Assembly: GCA_029557535.1 (NCBI GenBank)
Contig: JAKQII010000088.1
Location: forward strand, 1-53,326
Direction: 5' to 3'
Source: Acidobacteriota bacterium
Lineage (GTDB): Bacteria > Acidobacteriota > Blastocatellia > Pyrinomonadales > Pyrinomonadaceae
DNA length: 53,326 nucleotides
Shown here: piece after piece, positions 8,876 to 18,635 of the stretch
Layout of the letters: the number at the start of each line of letters is the position of its first letter
Numbering within the stretch: position 1 is the stretch's first letter
Notes under the pieces: model-generated
Databases searched by the model: none
What the model was told of the DNA's origin: nothing
The model's input: only the letters and a program-made list of their open reading frames with translations
Translations under genes and position numbers: made by a program

Positions 8876-9364
8876 TTCTATTAACCTCCTTCTTTCCATT
8901 CGCCGACGTTGCATTCCCGGAGGTATGGCCGAAGGCCAAGAATTGCGGATGCCGGCAGACGTGCAAGACGCAACCATTGTTCCCATCGACGGCGTGACCG
9001 CTTTGAATCTCCGGAAATCATTGCAGGTGCGACTTTTTGGACGGGGGAGGGAGCCAGATCATCGAAGATCAAGAGAGACCGTCCAAATGAGAAAATCACC
9101 CGATCTCGACCGAAATTTCGGGGGTTTTTCCCCAATGTCATGAACGGCGAATGTCCGAGTTCCCCAGTTTTTCAAAGTAGTTTGAGAGGCACATCACTTG
9201 CGCGCAATAGAAATCGGTAACAAGGGGACTCGCCGCATTGCAATACTCAGATCCCACCCGTTCGAACGCGCCGCCAGCGGGCAGCGCGGGAATACCAAAA
9301 CGGTCCGCATCCGGAGAACATCGGCCACCGATAGCTCCCGGGTATGTTGATCGAGGAGGCTAAG

Positions 9365-11092
9365 ATGAAACGAACAACAATTATTAAATCAGTTCTGCTC
9401 GCGGCGACAGGCGTTTTCCTGCTATCGATGGTTACGAACACGTCTGCCGTTCGGGGCGACAAACGGGTCCGCTACAATAGCGATCGATTCGTGTTCGCGC
9501 CAATGCAATGGCAAACGATCGTGAATAATGGATTTTCAATGCCGAACAGCGAGATCAAGTACAGCAGTTATGGCCAGCCTTCGGTGAACAGCCACGGCTT
9601 GGTCGTTTTTCGGGCGCGCAGCACGCAGGGGCAGGCAAGACAAACCGGAGTTTATGCGCGGGTTTTCCCAAAGGGCGCGATCAACAGCGTCGCCGACCTC
9701 AATACGCTAGTGCCCGAGCCCAACAATCTCGGCGCGAGGTTCAAGGAGTTCCCAGCTATTCCGAGAATCTCAGAAAACAATGATCTCATCGCGTTCAGGG
9801 GCAATCACACGCCGGTCTACAGGCATACCTTGCCTGATGGCTCTGAGACGCGGGTCGGGACGACCGGGATCTACTTCCGCGCATCGGACGACGCCCTTTA
9901 TGCAGGTGCGTCGAAGGTCGCGCTGGCTCCCGGCTATGATTATCATTCGGTTCCGGGTTTCGATCCTTTGATCGCGTTCGACGTGTTTCCGGGCGCACCG
10001 GCGGTGACCGACAGCGGCAAGATTGTCTTCAAAGGAAACTACGTTTGGAACGGCATCGGTCAGACCGGGATCTATTACCGCGACCTGTCCGAACCACGAC
10101 GGGGGAAGGAATTCCGGATTACCCGGATCGCGGACACAAACACCGAAATTCCCGGAATGCCGCCGAGCTTCAAGGCGTACACTTTCGGATCGACCTCGCC
10201 GCCAAGCGTGTCCGGAGAACAAGTGGTTTTCCTCGGACTCGACAATGAAGAGAACCCGCATGCCGGCGGTATCTACCTCGCGCCGATCGCCAACACGCCG
10301 GAGCTTCGGAAGCTCGTGGGAATCGGCGATCCGCTGCCCGATCTTGCGGGAGAAAAGATCACGCGCCTGGGCGAAGGACTTTCGTACGACGGGCGCTATG
10401 TCTCGTTTTGGGGAGCGTGGGGATCCGAGGTCAAGACGGTCCGGCTCTATTGCCCGAAGGACGGCGAAGCGAACCTGATCGCCTATTGCAACGGGGTCGA
10501 CCCGAACAGCATTTATGATCCCGCGCGCGACGAGTGGTACCAGGACAAAGAAGTTAGTGTAAATCAGGGTATCTTTATCTACGACACGATTCAGGAATAC
10601 GCATTTCTGATCTCGCGGACCCCGGCCGATTTTGACGACTTCCAGTTCTGGGTTTATTCGGGACGCCCTCCGGGAACCGGCAATCTGACCGATGAAGAAA
10701 CGGTGGAAGAACCGCCCCGCTGGCGTTCGTCGGCGTTTATCGCGGCGTCCGACGGCCTGGCGGTGTTCAAGGCACGAAAAGGCGATCAGACGAAGGTCGG
10801 AGAGTACGTCAACATAATCGACGGCCTGTACATGAAGAATGGTCCGGAACGGACCCCGATTGAAGCATTGGCGGAGACGGGAATGGCCAGCGATATTCTT
10901 GATCCGTCAATACCGACCGGCACGCTGCCGATCGTCGGACTGGGAATCGAGCGGGAAGGGTTCCGAGGCAACAAGCTGGCGATCACCGCGTTGATGGCCG
11001 ATGAGGAAAACAGTTGGGGCGGGATCTACCTCGCCGACGTTGCCCGCGGAAATCAAATTGACGATCGTCGCACCAAAAAGGTCGGCCGTTGA
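9365..11092 (+). CDS. exported protein of unknown function (repeated 'GKIVFKGNYVWNG..GIYYRDL' blades)
   Basis: Start at ATG 9365 preceded by gaggagg; signal peptide MKRTTIIKSVLLAATGVFLLSMV; recurring TGIYxR / GGIYLA motifs suggest a beta-propeller-like fold. Confidence 0.75.
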   Translation: MKRTTIIKSVLLAATGVFLLSMVTNTSAVRGDKRVRYNSDRFVFAPMQWQTIVNNGFSMPNSEIKYSSYGQPSVNSHGLVVFRARSTQGQARQTGVYARVFPKGAINSVADLNTLVPEPNNLGARFKEFPAIPRISENNDLIAFRGNHTPVYRHTLPDGSETRVGTTGIYFRASDDALYAGASKVALAPGYDYHSVPGFDPLIAFDVFPGAPAVTDSGKIVFKGNYVWNGIGQTGIYYRDLSEPRRGKEFRITRIADTNTEIPGMPPSFKAYTFGSTSPPSVSGEQVVFLGLDNEENPHAGGIYLAPIANTPELRKLVGIGDPLPDLAGEKITRLGEGLSYDGRYVSFWGAWGSEVKTVRLYCPKDGEANLIAYCNGVDPNSIYDPARDEWYQDKEVSVNQGIFIYDTIQEYAFLISRTPADFDDFQFWVYSGRPPGTGNLTDEETVEEPPRWRSSAFIAASDGLAVFKARKGDQTKVGEYVNIIDGLYMKNGPERTPIEALAETGMASDILDPSIPTGTLPIVGLGIEREGFRGNKLAITALMADEENSWGGIYLADVARGNQIDDRRTKKVGR

Positions 11093-11138
11093 TCTCTTGC
11101 CATGACCGTTGTGGCACCGATGGTGACCGAAAAGACGA

Positions 11139-11160
11139 AGGCCCCGCACGTGCGGGGCCT
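11139..11160 (+). terminator. hairpin terminator
   Basis: aggccccgca-cg-tgcggggcct. Confidence 0.65.
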
Positions 11161-11182
11161 TATCGAATACAAGCGTTGAATC

Positions 11183-11380
11183 TCAGACATTGACGGTCGG
11201 CAGTTCCGGCCGGGCATCGAGCTCGAAGAATTTGACCGGCACCGCGCCGTTCACCTTCTCCTTTTCTTTCCTCATCTCATACCATTTGTCGCAATGGGAG
11301 CAGTAATAAAACTTAAACGTCAAATCGGTCGTCTCAAAATTCAGTTCCAATTCGTGGTTGCAATGCCAGCAAGTCATCAA
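11183..11380 (-). CDS. small zinc-ribbon protein
   Basis: 65 aa with CWHC...CSHC; SD ggagggtagg immediately upstream. Confidence 0.7.
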   Translation of the reverse strand: MMTCWHCNHELELNFETTDLTFKFYYCSHCDKWYEMRKEKEKVNGAVPVKFFELDARPELPTVNV

Positions 11381-11396
11381 CCTACCCTCCTTAGTG

Positions 11397-11412
11397 TTGC
11401 GTTCGAACGCAA
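11397..11412. promoter_or_regulatory. perfect 16-bp palindrome, putative operator
   Basis: TTGCGTTCGAACGCAA, 16 bp upstream of the start codon of the zinc-ribbon ORF. Confidence 0.4.
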
Positions 11413-11549
11413 TTTTAACACAATATACAGGGGGTCAATCAACACTTTTTTTCTTTGTTCGGAACCGTTCCGCTAACCGTTGCAATTGGTACGATTAGGG
11501 CTTTCCCCATCGGGACGGCGAGCGTTTTCGACAAGCTGCACTCGGAGAA

Positions 11550-12251
11550 ATGATAACTACGATCGCGTTTGACGCCGACGACACTCTCTGGCACAACGAG
11601 CGGATTTTCATCGCCGCGAAGGAGCGTTTCAAGACGCTACTTGCCAAATATCACACGCCGGACTGGATCGAACAGCGGCTCGACGATACCGAGATCCGAA
11701 ACATCGCTCACTGGGGCTACGGGATCAAGGGCTTTTCGCTTTCGATGGTCGAGACGGCGATCGAACTGACCGAAGGCCGCGTCAGCGGTGACGAGATCGC
11801 CTGGATCGTCGAAAATGCTCGTGAAATGCTTCGTTCGCCGATCGACCTATTGCCGGGCGTGGTCGAGACCGTGACCGCGCTTTCGGGCCGGTACGATCTG
11901 ATGGTGATCACGAAAGGGGATCTCTTCGATCAGGAAACGAAGATCGCGCGGTCTGGCATTGGAGAGTACTTCACCGATGTCGAGATCGTTTCGGAAAAGA
12001 ACCGGGATGTCTATGCCGGGATCCTTTCGCGGCGCGGCATCGATCCGGCCGGGTTTGTCATGGTTGGAAACTCAATGAAATCGGACGTGCTTCCGGCGGC
12101 CGAGATCGGCGCCCACGCGGTTCATATTCCGTACGAAACGGAATGGTTCCTCGACCGCGTCGATGAGTCCGCGCTCAACGGCAAGGTATTTTCACGCCTC
12201 GATTCGATCCGCGACCTTCCCGCCTGGATCGAACGTCAGACCCGCATCTGA
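11550..12251 (+). CDS. HAD-superfamily hydrolase
   Basis: IAFDADDTLWHNE, VITKGD, VMVGNSMKSDVLPAAEIGAHAVHIPY. Confidence 0.88.
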   Translation: MITTIAFDADDTLWHNERIFIAAKERFKTLLAKYHTPDWIEQRLDDTEIRNIAHWGYGIKGFSLSMVETAIELTEGRVSGDEIAWIVENAREMLRSPIDLLPGVVETVTALSGRYDLMVITKGDLFDQETKIARSGIGEYFTDVEIVSEKNRDVYAGILSRRGIDPAGFVMVGNSMKSDVLPAAEIGAHAVHIPYETEWFLDRVDESALNGKVFSRLDSIRDLPAWIERQTRI

Positions 12252-12310
12252 CATCTTCACGAACATTTGGTCGATTCCCATCGTAACACCTGCGAACATC
12301 TGATACGACT

Positions 12311-13003
12311 ATGCTTAGTGCAGATCATCTGACAAAAGAATACTCGGAAGGCGGCGACGTTTTCCGTGCACTCGACGAGATTTCGCTTGAGATCGGCGAA
12401 CGGGATTGCCTTGCGATCGTCGGAAAATCGGGAAGCGGAAAATCGACGCTCATGCACCTTCTTGCGTGTCTCGATTCGCCGACCAGCGGCTCGGTCCGCT
12501 TCAACGGCGACGACCTGACCGGCCTTTCCGCTTCTGGCCTGAACCGGTTCCGGAACGAAACCTTCGGCTTCATCTTTCAGCAGTTTTTTCTCAACGGACG
12601 CGATTCGGTCCTCGAGAATGTTCTGCTTCCGCTCAAGATCCGCGGCGTGGGATCGGCGGAGCGGCGACGTAAAGCGCTTGAGTATATCGACGCAGTGGGT
12701 CTCGGGGACAAGGCGAAGAAGGCGGCCAAGGACCTTTCGGGCGGCGAGAAACAGCGCGTCTGCATTGCGCGCGCGCTGGCCTCCGAACCGCGGATCATCT
12801 TTGCCGACGAGCCGACCGGCAATCTCGATTCCGCGACGGGAGCGCTGGTTGAGGACATTCTCTTCGGACTGAACCGCGAAAAAGGCATCGCGCTGGTCGT
12901 GGTCACCCACGATGAGGAACTTGCGTCGCGATGCACCCGCCGGATCGAACTAAAGGACGGCCGGATGATTGCTGACACGGCAAACGCTTTGGAGGTGCGG
13001 TAA
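12311..13003 (+). CDS. ABC transporter ATP-binding protein (MacB/LolD type)
   Basis: Walker A GKSGSGKST, signature LSGGEKQR, Walker B IIFADEPTGNLD. Confidence 0.95.
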   Translation: MLSADHLTKEYSEGGDVFRALDEISLEIGERDCLAIVGKSGSGKSTLMHLLACLDSPTSGSVRFNGDDLTGLSASGLNRFRNETFGFIFQQFFLNGRDSVLENVLLPLKIRGVGSAERRRKALEYIDAVGLGDKAKKAAKDLSGGEKQRVCIARALASEPRIIFADEPTGNLDSATGALVEDILFGLNREKGIALVVVTHDEELASRCTRRIELKDGRMIADTANALEVR

Positions 13004-13008
13004 CGACA

Positions 13009-14280
13009 ATGCAGATCAAAGACCTGATCATCACCGCGAACCGCAATCTTTGGCGAAACAAGCTTCGGACGCTGCTGACCGTCATGGCGATCTTCGTCGG
13101 TTCTTTCACGCTGACGCTGACCAACGGACTCGGCGACGGTCTAAAGGACTACATCGACAAGCAGGTCAGAAATTACGAAGGAAACGCCGTCGTTTTTGTC
13201 CGGCGCAAGTTCGAGCAGCGGAATCCGCGCTCTTCCAAGGCTCCGCCGGAGTACGTGGAAGGCGCGCCCGAGGAAGAGTTCGATCCGAACACGCTGGCCG
13301 TCACGCGAGACCAGATCGATCGTCTCGCATCTAATTTTCCCGAAGTCCGTTCCATATCGCCGAACTTTCCGGTTCGTGCCGAATACGTCTCGATCGAGGG
13401 CGGTACCAAGTACCAAACTCAGATCAACGCGGTCGGCCGCGGCGTGACGCAAAAACTCGAAGCCGGACGCCAGATCGACGGTCCGGGCGAGATCATCCTT
13501 CAGTACACGATTGCGAAAGCATACTCGGAAGATTTCAACACGCTTTTGGGCCGGCGGGCGACGATCGGATTCAAGGCCGGCAATCCGGCGACGATGCAAA
13601 CGACCGAACTCGTGATCGTTGGCGTTGCGACCAAGGGCTTCATGACTTCCTTTTTCTCGTCAGTCGATTCGGAGACCGAAAAACGGATCTACGACCTGCA
13701 GCGCGAGGGATCCCCCGATTACGGCCGGATCCTGTCGTTTTCGATGGAACTTGCCAATTCCGACGAGGCGACGATCGAGACGGTCAAGAAACGCCTCGAC
13801 GAACGCGGGTTCGTCGGCGAGACTATGGCCGACCAGAGCAAGCGGACGCAGGACGCGATCGGGATATTTCAGATCGGGATGAACCTCTTCGCGATGATCG
13901 CGCTGCTCGCCGCGTCTTTCGGGATCATCAATACGCTGGTCATCGCCGTCATGGAACGGACGAAGGAGATCGGCTTACAGAAGGCGCTCGGAATGGGCCG
14001 CGGCAAGGTATTCTTTTTGTTCGCGTTCGAATCGGTCCTATTGGGCTTCTGGGGCGCGCTCGCGGGGATCGTCGGCGCGGTTCTGATCGGGACGATCGGG
14101 AATTCGTATGCTTCGAAGTACTTCCTGGAGTCGTTCGAGGGATTCAGCCTCGTCGTCTTCAGGCCATTGGCGTTGACGCTGATCGTCGTCCTGATCTCGG
14201 TCATCGCCTTTCTTGCCGGCGTCCTGCCGGCTTATCGGGCGAGCCGTCTAGATCCGATCGAGGCGCTTCGTTACGAATAG
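13009..14280 (+). CDS. ABC transporter permease (MacB-PCD/FtsX family)
   Basis: N-terminal TM + periplasmic core domain, VIAVMERTKEIGLQKALGMGRGKV, C-terminal PAYRASRLDPIEALRYE. Confidence 0.93.
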   Translation: MQIKDLIITANRNLWRNKLRTLLTVMAIFVGSFTLTLTNGLGDGLKDYIDKQVRNYEGNAVVFVRRKFEQRNPRSSKAPPEYVEGAPEEEFDPNTLAVTRDQIDRLASNFPEVRSISPNFPVRAEYVSIEGGTKYQTQINAVGRGVTQKLEAGRQIDGPGEIILQYTIAKAYSEDFNTLLGRRATIGFKAGNPATMQTTELVIVGVATKGFMTSFFSSVDSETEKRIYDLQREGSPDYGRILSFSMELANSDEATIETVKKRLDERGFVGETMADQSKRTQDAIGIFQIGMNLFAMIALLAASFGIINTLVIAVMERTKEIGLQKALGMGRGKVFFLFAFESVLLGFWGALAGIVGAVLIGTIGNSYASKYFLESFEGFSLVVFRPLALTLIVVLISVIAFLAGVLPAYRASRLDPIEALRYE

Positions 14281-14379
14281 TCTGATCACCGAAAATTTGA
14301 GTGGCAGAAATCACTTCACGGTCGTTTCCAGCGGGGCGCGTTACGAATCGCCGGGTTCTAACTGGTGGTAACACTGGAC

Positions 14380-14461
14380 TTCGTGACTTTGCGTCCTGGC
14401 GGGAAAACCCAACCGCCGGTCTCAGGGCCGCATGTTCCCGCAAAGGCGCAAAGGCGCAAAG
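14380..14461. repeat. imperfect inverted repeat of CTTTGCG-type short-period sequence
   Basis: cttcgtgactttgcgtcctggcggg versus cccgcaaaggcgcaaaggcgcaaag. Confidence 0.55.
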
Positions 14462-14647
14462 ATCGAAGGCAACCGATTCATCGCTTCAAATGCAAAATCC
14501 GGGATCAATGTTTCTTCAGCATTACGCAGCGACGCCGTTTTCGTCGCGGATAAATGCGGAAATGCACGGAGTTCTCGTTGGCCGCGCAATCCGCGCCATC
14601 TTCGACCAAACATTCTAAAGTACAATTTGAGGCAAAAGGAGTATCAA

Positions 14648-14968
14648 ATGATCATCACAACCGGAAATGAAGTTGCGGGTCACGAAATAATCGAATATCG
14701 CGGCGTCGTGCGCGGCATCGTCGTGCGGGCGACGGGCATCGGCCGCGGAATAATCGGCGGGCTCAAATCGATCGCCGGCGGAAATATCGAGGAGTTCACG
14801 CATGTTTGCGAGAACGCCCGACGCGAAGCGACGTCGCGGATGGTTCAGCACGCGCACGAGATCGGGGCGGACGCGATCGTCGGGATGCGCTTCGATTCGA
14901 CCGAATTTTCACAGGGCTGTACCGAGGTCCTCGCCTACGGGACGGCGGTGAAGATCCAAAAAGTGTGA
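14648..14968 (+). CDS. YbjQ/UPF0145 family protein
   Basis: MIITTGNEVAGHEIIEYRGVVRGIVVRATG...EIGADAIVGMRFDS. Confidence 0.92.
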   Translation: MIITTGNEVAGHEIIEYRGVVRGIVVRATGIGRGIIGGLKSIAGGNIEEFTHVCENARREATSRMVQHAHEIGADAIVGMRFDSTEFSQGCTEVLAYGTAVKIQKV

Positions 14969-14970
14969 AC

Positions 14971-15262
14971 CGGGAATTGCGACTCGGGAGTCGGGAGTCG
15001 GAGTTTGGAGTTCCGCGTTTACGCGGCCGCAATCATAAATCGCAACCCGTTGCCTTCGCTGACACGGATCGTACGGATCAGGCGGATTCTCACGGATCTG
15101 ACCTGATTGATCAGCGTGAATCAGCGTGATCCGCTTTATCCGCGTCAGGCGCGAGCCGCCGTAATCGCAAATCGGGAGTCGAGAGTCGGAGTTCGGAGTT
15201 CCGCGTTTATGCGGCCGCAATCGCGAGTCGAGAGTCTGGAGTCGGGAGTCGGAACTACGCCA
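14971..15262. repeat. compound intergenic repeat: two direct copies of ~55-60 bp flanking an imperfect ~37-bp-arm hairpin
   Basis: CGGGAGTCGrGAGTCGGAGTTyGGAGTTCCGCGTTTAyGCGGCCGCAATC at ~14985..15034 and ~15173..15222; hairpin 15061..15144. Confidence 0.8.
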
Positions 15263-15431
15263 ACTCGTTCAAGTTACGTCTTCTGGCGTGACGATTGATC
15301 GATACGCCGCAAATCCCGGCGAATCCTGAAGTTCGGCGGGCGCAGAGCGCCTCTTCCTGAACTGCGAACGGACTGGCAGATTGCCTCAAATCCGAAATCC
15401 GAAATCGAGATCGCATTCCCGAATGAACCGG

Positions 15432-16508
15432 CTATGGGATCCGGGCGCCTTTGCCGCGCCGGCCGATCCGCATGTCCACCAGCCAATCAAGCCAGCGGTA
15501 TTTCAACGTTTTCGGCGACAAGAATTCGGTGATCCCGACGGCCGTGTGCGGGGCGCAGTCCGGTTGAGTAAGTGTCATCTCCGACAAGAATCGCAGATAA
15601 AAAAAGCTTGAGTCGATGGTTTCGAGATGACTTACCTTCAGTTTCGTTCCGTTAGCAGCGTGAAACGTCATGCGTTGCGGAAAACGGATCCCGAAGATGT
15701 CGCGCTTGGTGTCGGACTCCGCGAACCCGGCGTCGCTCTCACTGAGAAGCCCGTCGCGGATCGTCAGGAGCTTGGTAACGCAGCTTTCCTCGGAACTCCC
15801 GCACTCGGTGTAACGGTAAAAGACGGCCGTCGCGTCGTTGAAATGTGCTCGTCCCCAATGCCAGTCGTGCACGGTTTGAGGCAGCCAACGGGTGTCGTAG
15901 TTATGATCGTGATAACCAGTTCCCCTGAAATGAAGCGTCCTGACCGGTTCGTCCGAGGTGCCGTTCACAACCACGCGACCGGATACGTCGGCACGCGGGA
16001 CGACCAGGTTCCAGTGATGCGCCCCGTCGACCGGGTCACGCGGCGAGAAATCTCCTTCAACAGTCAGCCATTCAAAACTTGCGTCGATCGCAAACCCGCG
16101 GTGGGTCATCGACGAGATCGAGATCATGAATCCCGATCCGTACGGCGCGGATTTGAATTCGATCGAGTTGTCTCCGATCCGGCATTCGGGTTTGACGGTC
16201 GAAGCCTCGAAGTCGTCCGGCTGGAATTCGTTGATCGCCCGGCAGAGCACCTGGCCGTCGCGATAATAGAAGAATGCGACCGCAGGGATCCGCGAGCGCA
16301 CTTCTGAAGAATCGCGACGATTGTAACGTGGTGAAAAGACGAAATTGTCGAGAAAGATGATGACGACCGCATCCCGACCGTCGTCGCTCAGCGCGTCAAA
16401 ATACCACCATTCGTACGCCCTGGGATCATCATTCGGATGCCAGACGTCGTCAGCGATGCTTGACGAGAACCGGAATTTGCTGATCGCGGGAATTTCGTCG
16501 GTCTTCAT
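15432..16508 (-). CDS. CrtC/AttH-like lipocalin-type hydratase family protein
   Basis: DDPRAYEWWYFDALSDDGRDAVVIIFLDNFVFSPRYN; YHDHNYDTRWLPQTVHDWHWGRAHF. Confidence 0.75.
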   Translation of the reverse strand: MKTDEIPAISKFRFSSSIADDVWHPNDDPRAYEWWYFDALSDDGRDAVVIIFLDNFVFSPRYNRRDSSEVRSRIPAVAFFYYRDGQVLCRAINEFQPDDFEASTVKPECRIGDNSIEFKSAPYGSGFMISISSMTHRGFAIDASFEWLTVEGDFSPRDPVDGAHHWNLVVPRADVSGRVVVNGTSDEPVRTLHFRGTGYHDHNYDTRWLPQTVHDWHWGRAHFNDATAVFYRYTECGSSEESCVTKLLTIRDGLLSESDAGFAESDTKRDIFGIRFPQRMTFHAANGTKLKVSHLETIDSSFFYLRFLSEMTLTQPDCAPHTAVGITEFLSPKTLKYRWLDWLVDMRIGRRGKGARIP

Positions 16509-16520
16509 CTTCGCCGGAAA

Positions 16521-17453
16521 TCAGTTCACGTCTTTCAACGGCGACGAAAACGCACCCGAAATGGCCTCCTGCAGACCTTTCCCGTCCTTGTGCCGGATCT
16601 TGTAGATCTGTCCCAGACGTTCCTTCCAGCCCATCGAAGCTTCATCGGTTTTGCCGTCGACGAGCTTGGCCACCCGGGCCCAGGCATCGATGATCCGGTC
16701 AAGCGTCGCGTCGATCGCCGCCTGGTCTGATTTCATTTCGGCATCCTCAGTCCGTTTGGCTCCGTGCTTGAGCTTGTAGTCTTCGACCTGTTTTTCGTAT
16801 TTCTGTTCGTAATAGGTGGCAACGACCACATACGGGTAGGTATCGTCCTTGATCTGAGAAGGCTGCGCGACCGCCTTGGCCAGATTCGACGCGGCTTCCT
16901 TCAGGTCGAAATCCACCGTGAATGCGCCGATGATGTAGTGCATCCATGCGGTCGCTTCTGCCTGGTCCTTGAACGGGTTGAACGACTTCGGGAGTTTGCC
17001 CGCGCCGAGAAGTTCAAGGGCCTTTCGGGCGTTTGTGATGGACTTGGAGGAATAACCCTTGTCCCGTTTCTGCGAGAACGCCTGGAAGCCTCCGTAGGCA
17101 AGCATCATCGGGACAAAAGAATTATCCGGCTCATCGGCCAGGATGTCGTCGCCGAATTCGAGCGCGTCGTCCATCTTGCCGGTGGAAACGGAGTCCTCGA
17201 ACGCCGCAATTCGATAATTGACCGCAAAGTCGCGGATCTTCTTCACCTTGTCGTCGGTGTCCTTTCCGTACTTGGCGAGGAACTCCTTGCTCTGAGTATA
17301 GGCCTTGACCTTGTCCTCTGCTTTCTTCGTGTTTGTAAGTTTCGCGATCTGGTTAAACCATTCGTCTTTGGACGGTTCTTTCTGAGCCGCTGCCGGGATT
17401 ACAAAGACCATCTCCAAAACCGCTGCGGCGACGAAGCCCGAGATGTATTTCAT
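16521..17453 (-). CDS. exported protein, TPR-like helical repeats
   Basis: Signal peptide MKYISGFVAAAVLEMVFVIPAAAQK; helical protein. Confidence 0.65.
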   Translation of the reverse strand: MKYISGFVAAAVLEMVFVIPAAAQKEPSKDEWFNQIAKLTNTKKAEDKVKAYTQSKEFLAKYGKDTDDKVKKIRDFAVNYRIAAFEDSVSTGKMDDALEFGDDILADEPDNSFVPMMLAYGGFQAFSQKRDKGYSSKSITNARKALELLGAGKLPKSFNPFKDQAEATAWMHYIIGAFTVDFDLKEAASNLAKAVAQPSQIKDDTYPYVVVATYYEQKYEKQVEDYKLKHGAKRTEDAEMKSDQAAIDATLDRIIDAWARVAKLVDGKTDEASMGWKERLGQIYKIRHKDGKGLQEAISGAFSSPLKDVN

Positions 17454-17653
17454 TGCTTAACTGATATCTCCTGGAAAGTTTGAATAAGTCAGAAATATAG
17501 CAGAGCGGCCGCGTTTCTCAAAACTCCTTGCGATCCGGATCGGGTGCCGTAAATTGGTGGCAAACTTTTGACCGGCGCGGGAATCATTAGTACAGTACGG
17601 GCGCAACGTCCCGGGTCAATTGAGTTTAACTGAGAGGAACAAAGAGGAATAAA

Positions 17654-18016
17654 ATGAAAAAGATCCTGATAGTCGGATTCCTGCTGGCGGTCGGTCTGAT
17701 GACGGTCGCGTGCCCCGACCGGAAGAGCATCGCCGATATCGAAGCGAATCCGTCCAAATACCAAAACAAGGAAGTCGTCGTCGCCGGCGTCGTCCGCGAC
17801 GCGTATGGCATCAACGTGCCGTTTTCAAAGGTCCGCGGCGGCATTTACAAGATCGACGACGGGACCGGTTCGATCTGGGTATTTACTGAGAAGGGAGTGC
17901 CGTCGAAGGGAACCGAGGTCGGCGTCAAAGGAAAGCTTCAGAGCGGAATGAACTGGAACGGAAAGAACTATGGTCTTGGGATCATTGAGACGGACCGGAA
18001 GTTCCGGACGAAGTAG
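17654..18016 (+). CDS. OB-fold lipoprotein (tRNA_anti-like)
   Basis: Lipobox-like LMTVAC; SIADIEANPSKYQNKEVVVAGVVRDAYG...GGIYKIDDGTGSIWVFTEKGVPSKGTEVGVKGKL. Confidence 0.75.
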   Translation: MKKILIVGFLLAVGLMTVACPDRKSIADIEANPSKYQNKEVVVAGVVRDAYGINVPFSKVRGGIYKIDDGTGSIWVFTEKGVPSKGTEVGVKGKLQSGMNWNGKNYGLGIIETDRKFRTK

Positions 18017-18041
18017 ATCGCGGCCATCGGTGGCATATCGC

Positions 18042-18077
18042 GGGACAGCGGGTTAGAATCCGACTGCCCCTTTTTTT
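18042..18077 (+). terminator. terminator-like hairpin plus T7 directly before the next start codon
   Basis: GGGaCAGCGG-gttagaat-CCGaCTGcCCC followed by TTTTTTT. Confidence 0.5.
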
Positions 18078-18554
18078 ATGCGCGATCAGATCGAGATCTT
18101 CGAAGTGCGTTTTGCCGAGCTGGATGCGGCGCAGCGCCGCTTGCTTGAAGCCGTTCCGCCGGGACGGCTGTACTGGCAGCCGCGCGATCCGGACGCCTTG
18201 TTTCCGGTAAATTCGGTCGGCGAGTATGTTCTGCGTTCGGCCGCCGCGGTCGAGTCGACGTTCGGCGGGATTACGGCCAAACTCTGGGACGATCCGTTCG
18301 AGTGGACGCTTCCGGAGGCGTTGCCGACGCCGGGAGCGGTTCTCGTCTATCTCGATGAAGTAGCGGCCGCGAGGGACAAAGGATTCGCGTTCTTCACCGA
18401 CGACCGCGATCTGGCAAAATCAATCCCCGCGCCCGAGAAACTCAAGACTCTGTCGGCGATCCTGATTGACTCGCTCCTGCGGGCGGAGCATTTTCTCGGA
18501 AGGGCATGCGGCGTATTGGGGACGATCCCCGAGGTCAAAATCCCTCGCCGGTAA
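18078..18554 (+). CDS. DinB-like protein
   Basis: 158 aa; VPPGRLYWQPRDPDALFPVNSVGEYVLRSAAAVES, helical-bundle pattern. Confidence 0.65.
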   Translation: MRDQIEIFEVRFAELDAAQRRLLEAVPPGRLYWQPRDPDALFPVNSVGEYVLRSAAAVESTFGGITAKLWDDPFEWTLPEALPTPGAVLVYLDEVAAARDKGFAFFTDDRDLAKSIPAPEKLKTLSAILIDSLLRAEHFLGRACGVLGTIPEVKIPRR

Positions 18555-18635
18555 GTCTTTGCGCTCGGAACTTTTTCGTGCAAGAATGCGTTAAGTCCGG
18601 CGGCGGAAAATTCGATCAGGACCCTGGAGAACTCA

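Noticed and set aside
8909-9220. Possible repeat or small gene in the gap between the RD-repeat protein and the 9365 gene (ggaggtatggccgaaggccaagaattgcggatgccggc)
   Set aside because: Looks like repetitive intergenic sequence, but no second copy is seen in the window, so it cannot be supported
14971-15262. CRISPR array
   Set aside because: Repeats are only two copies with an inverted hairpin between them, not regularly spaced with unique spacers; no cas genes
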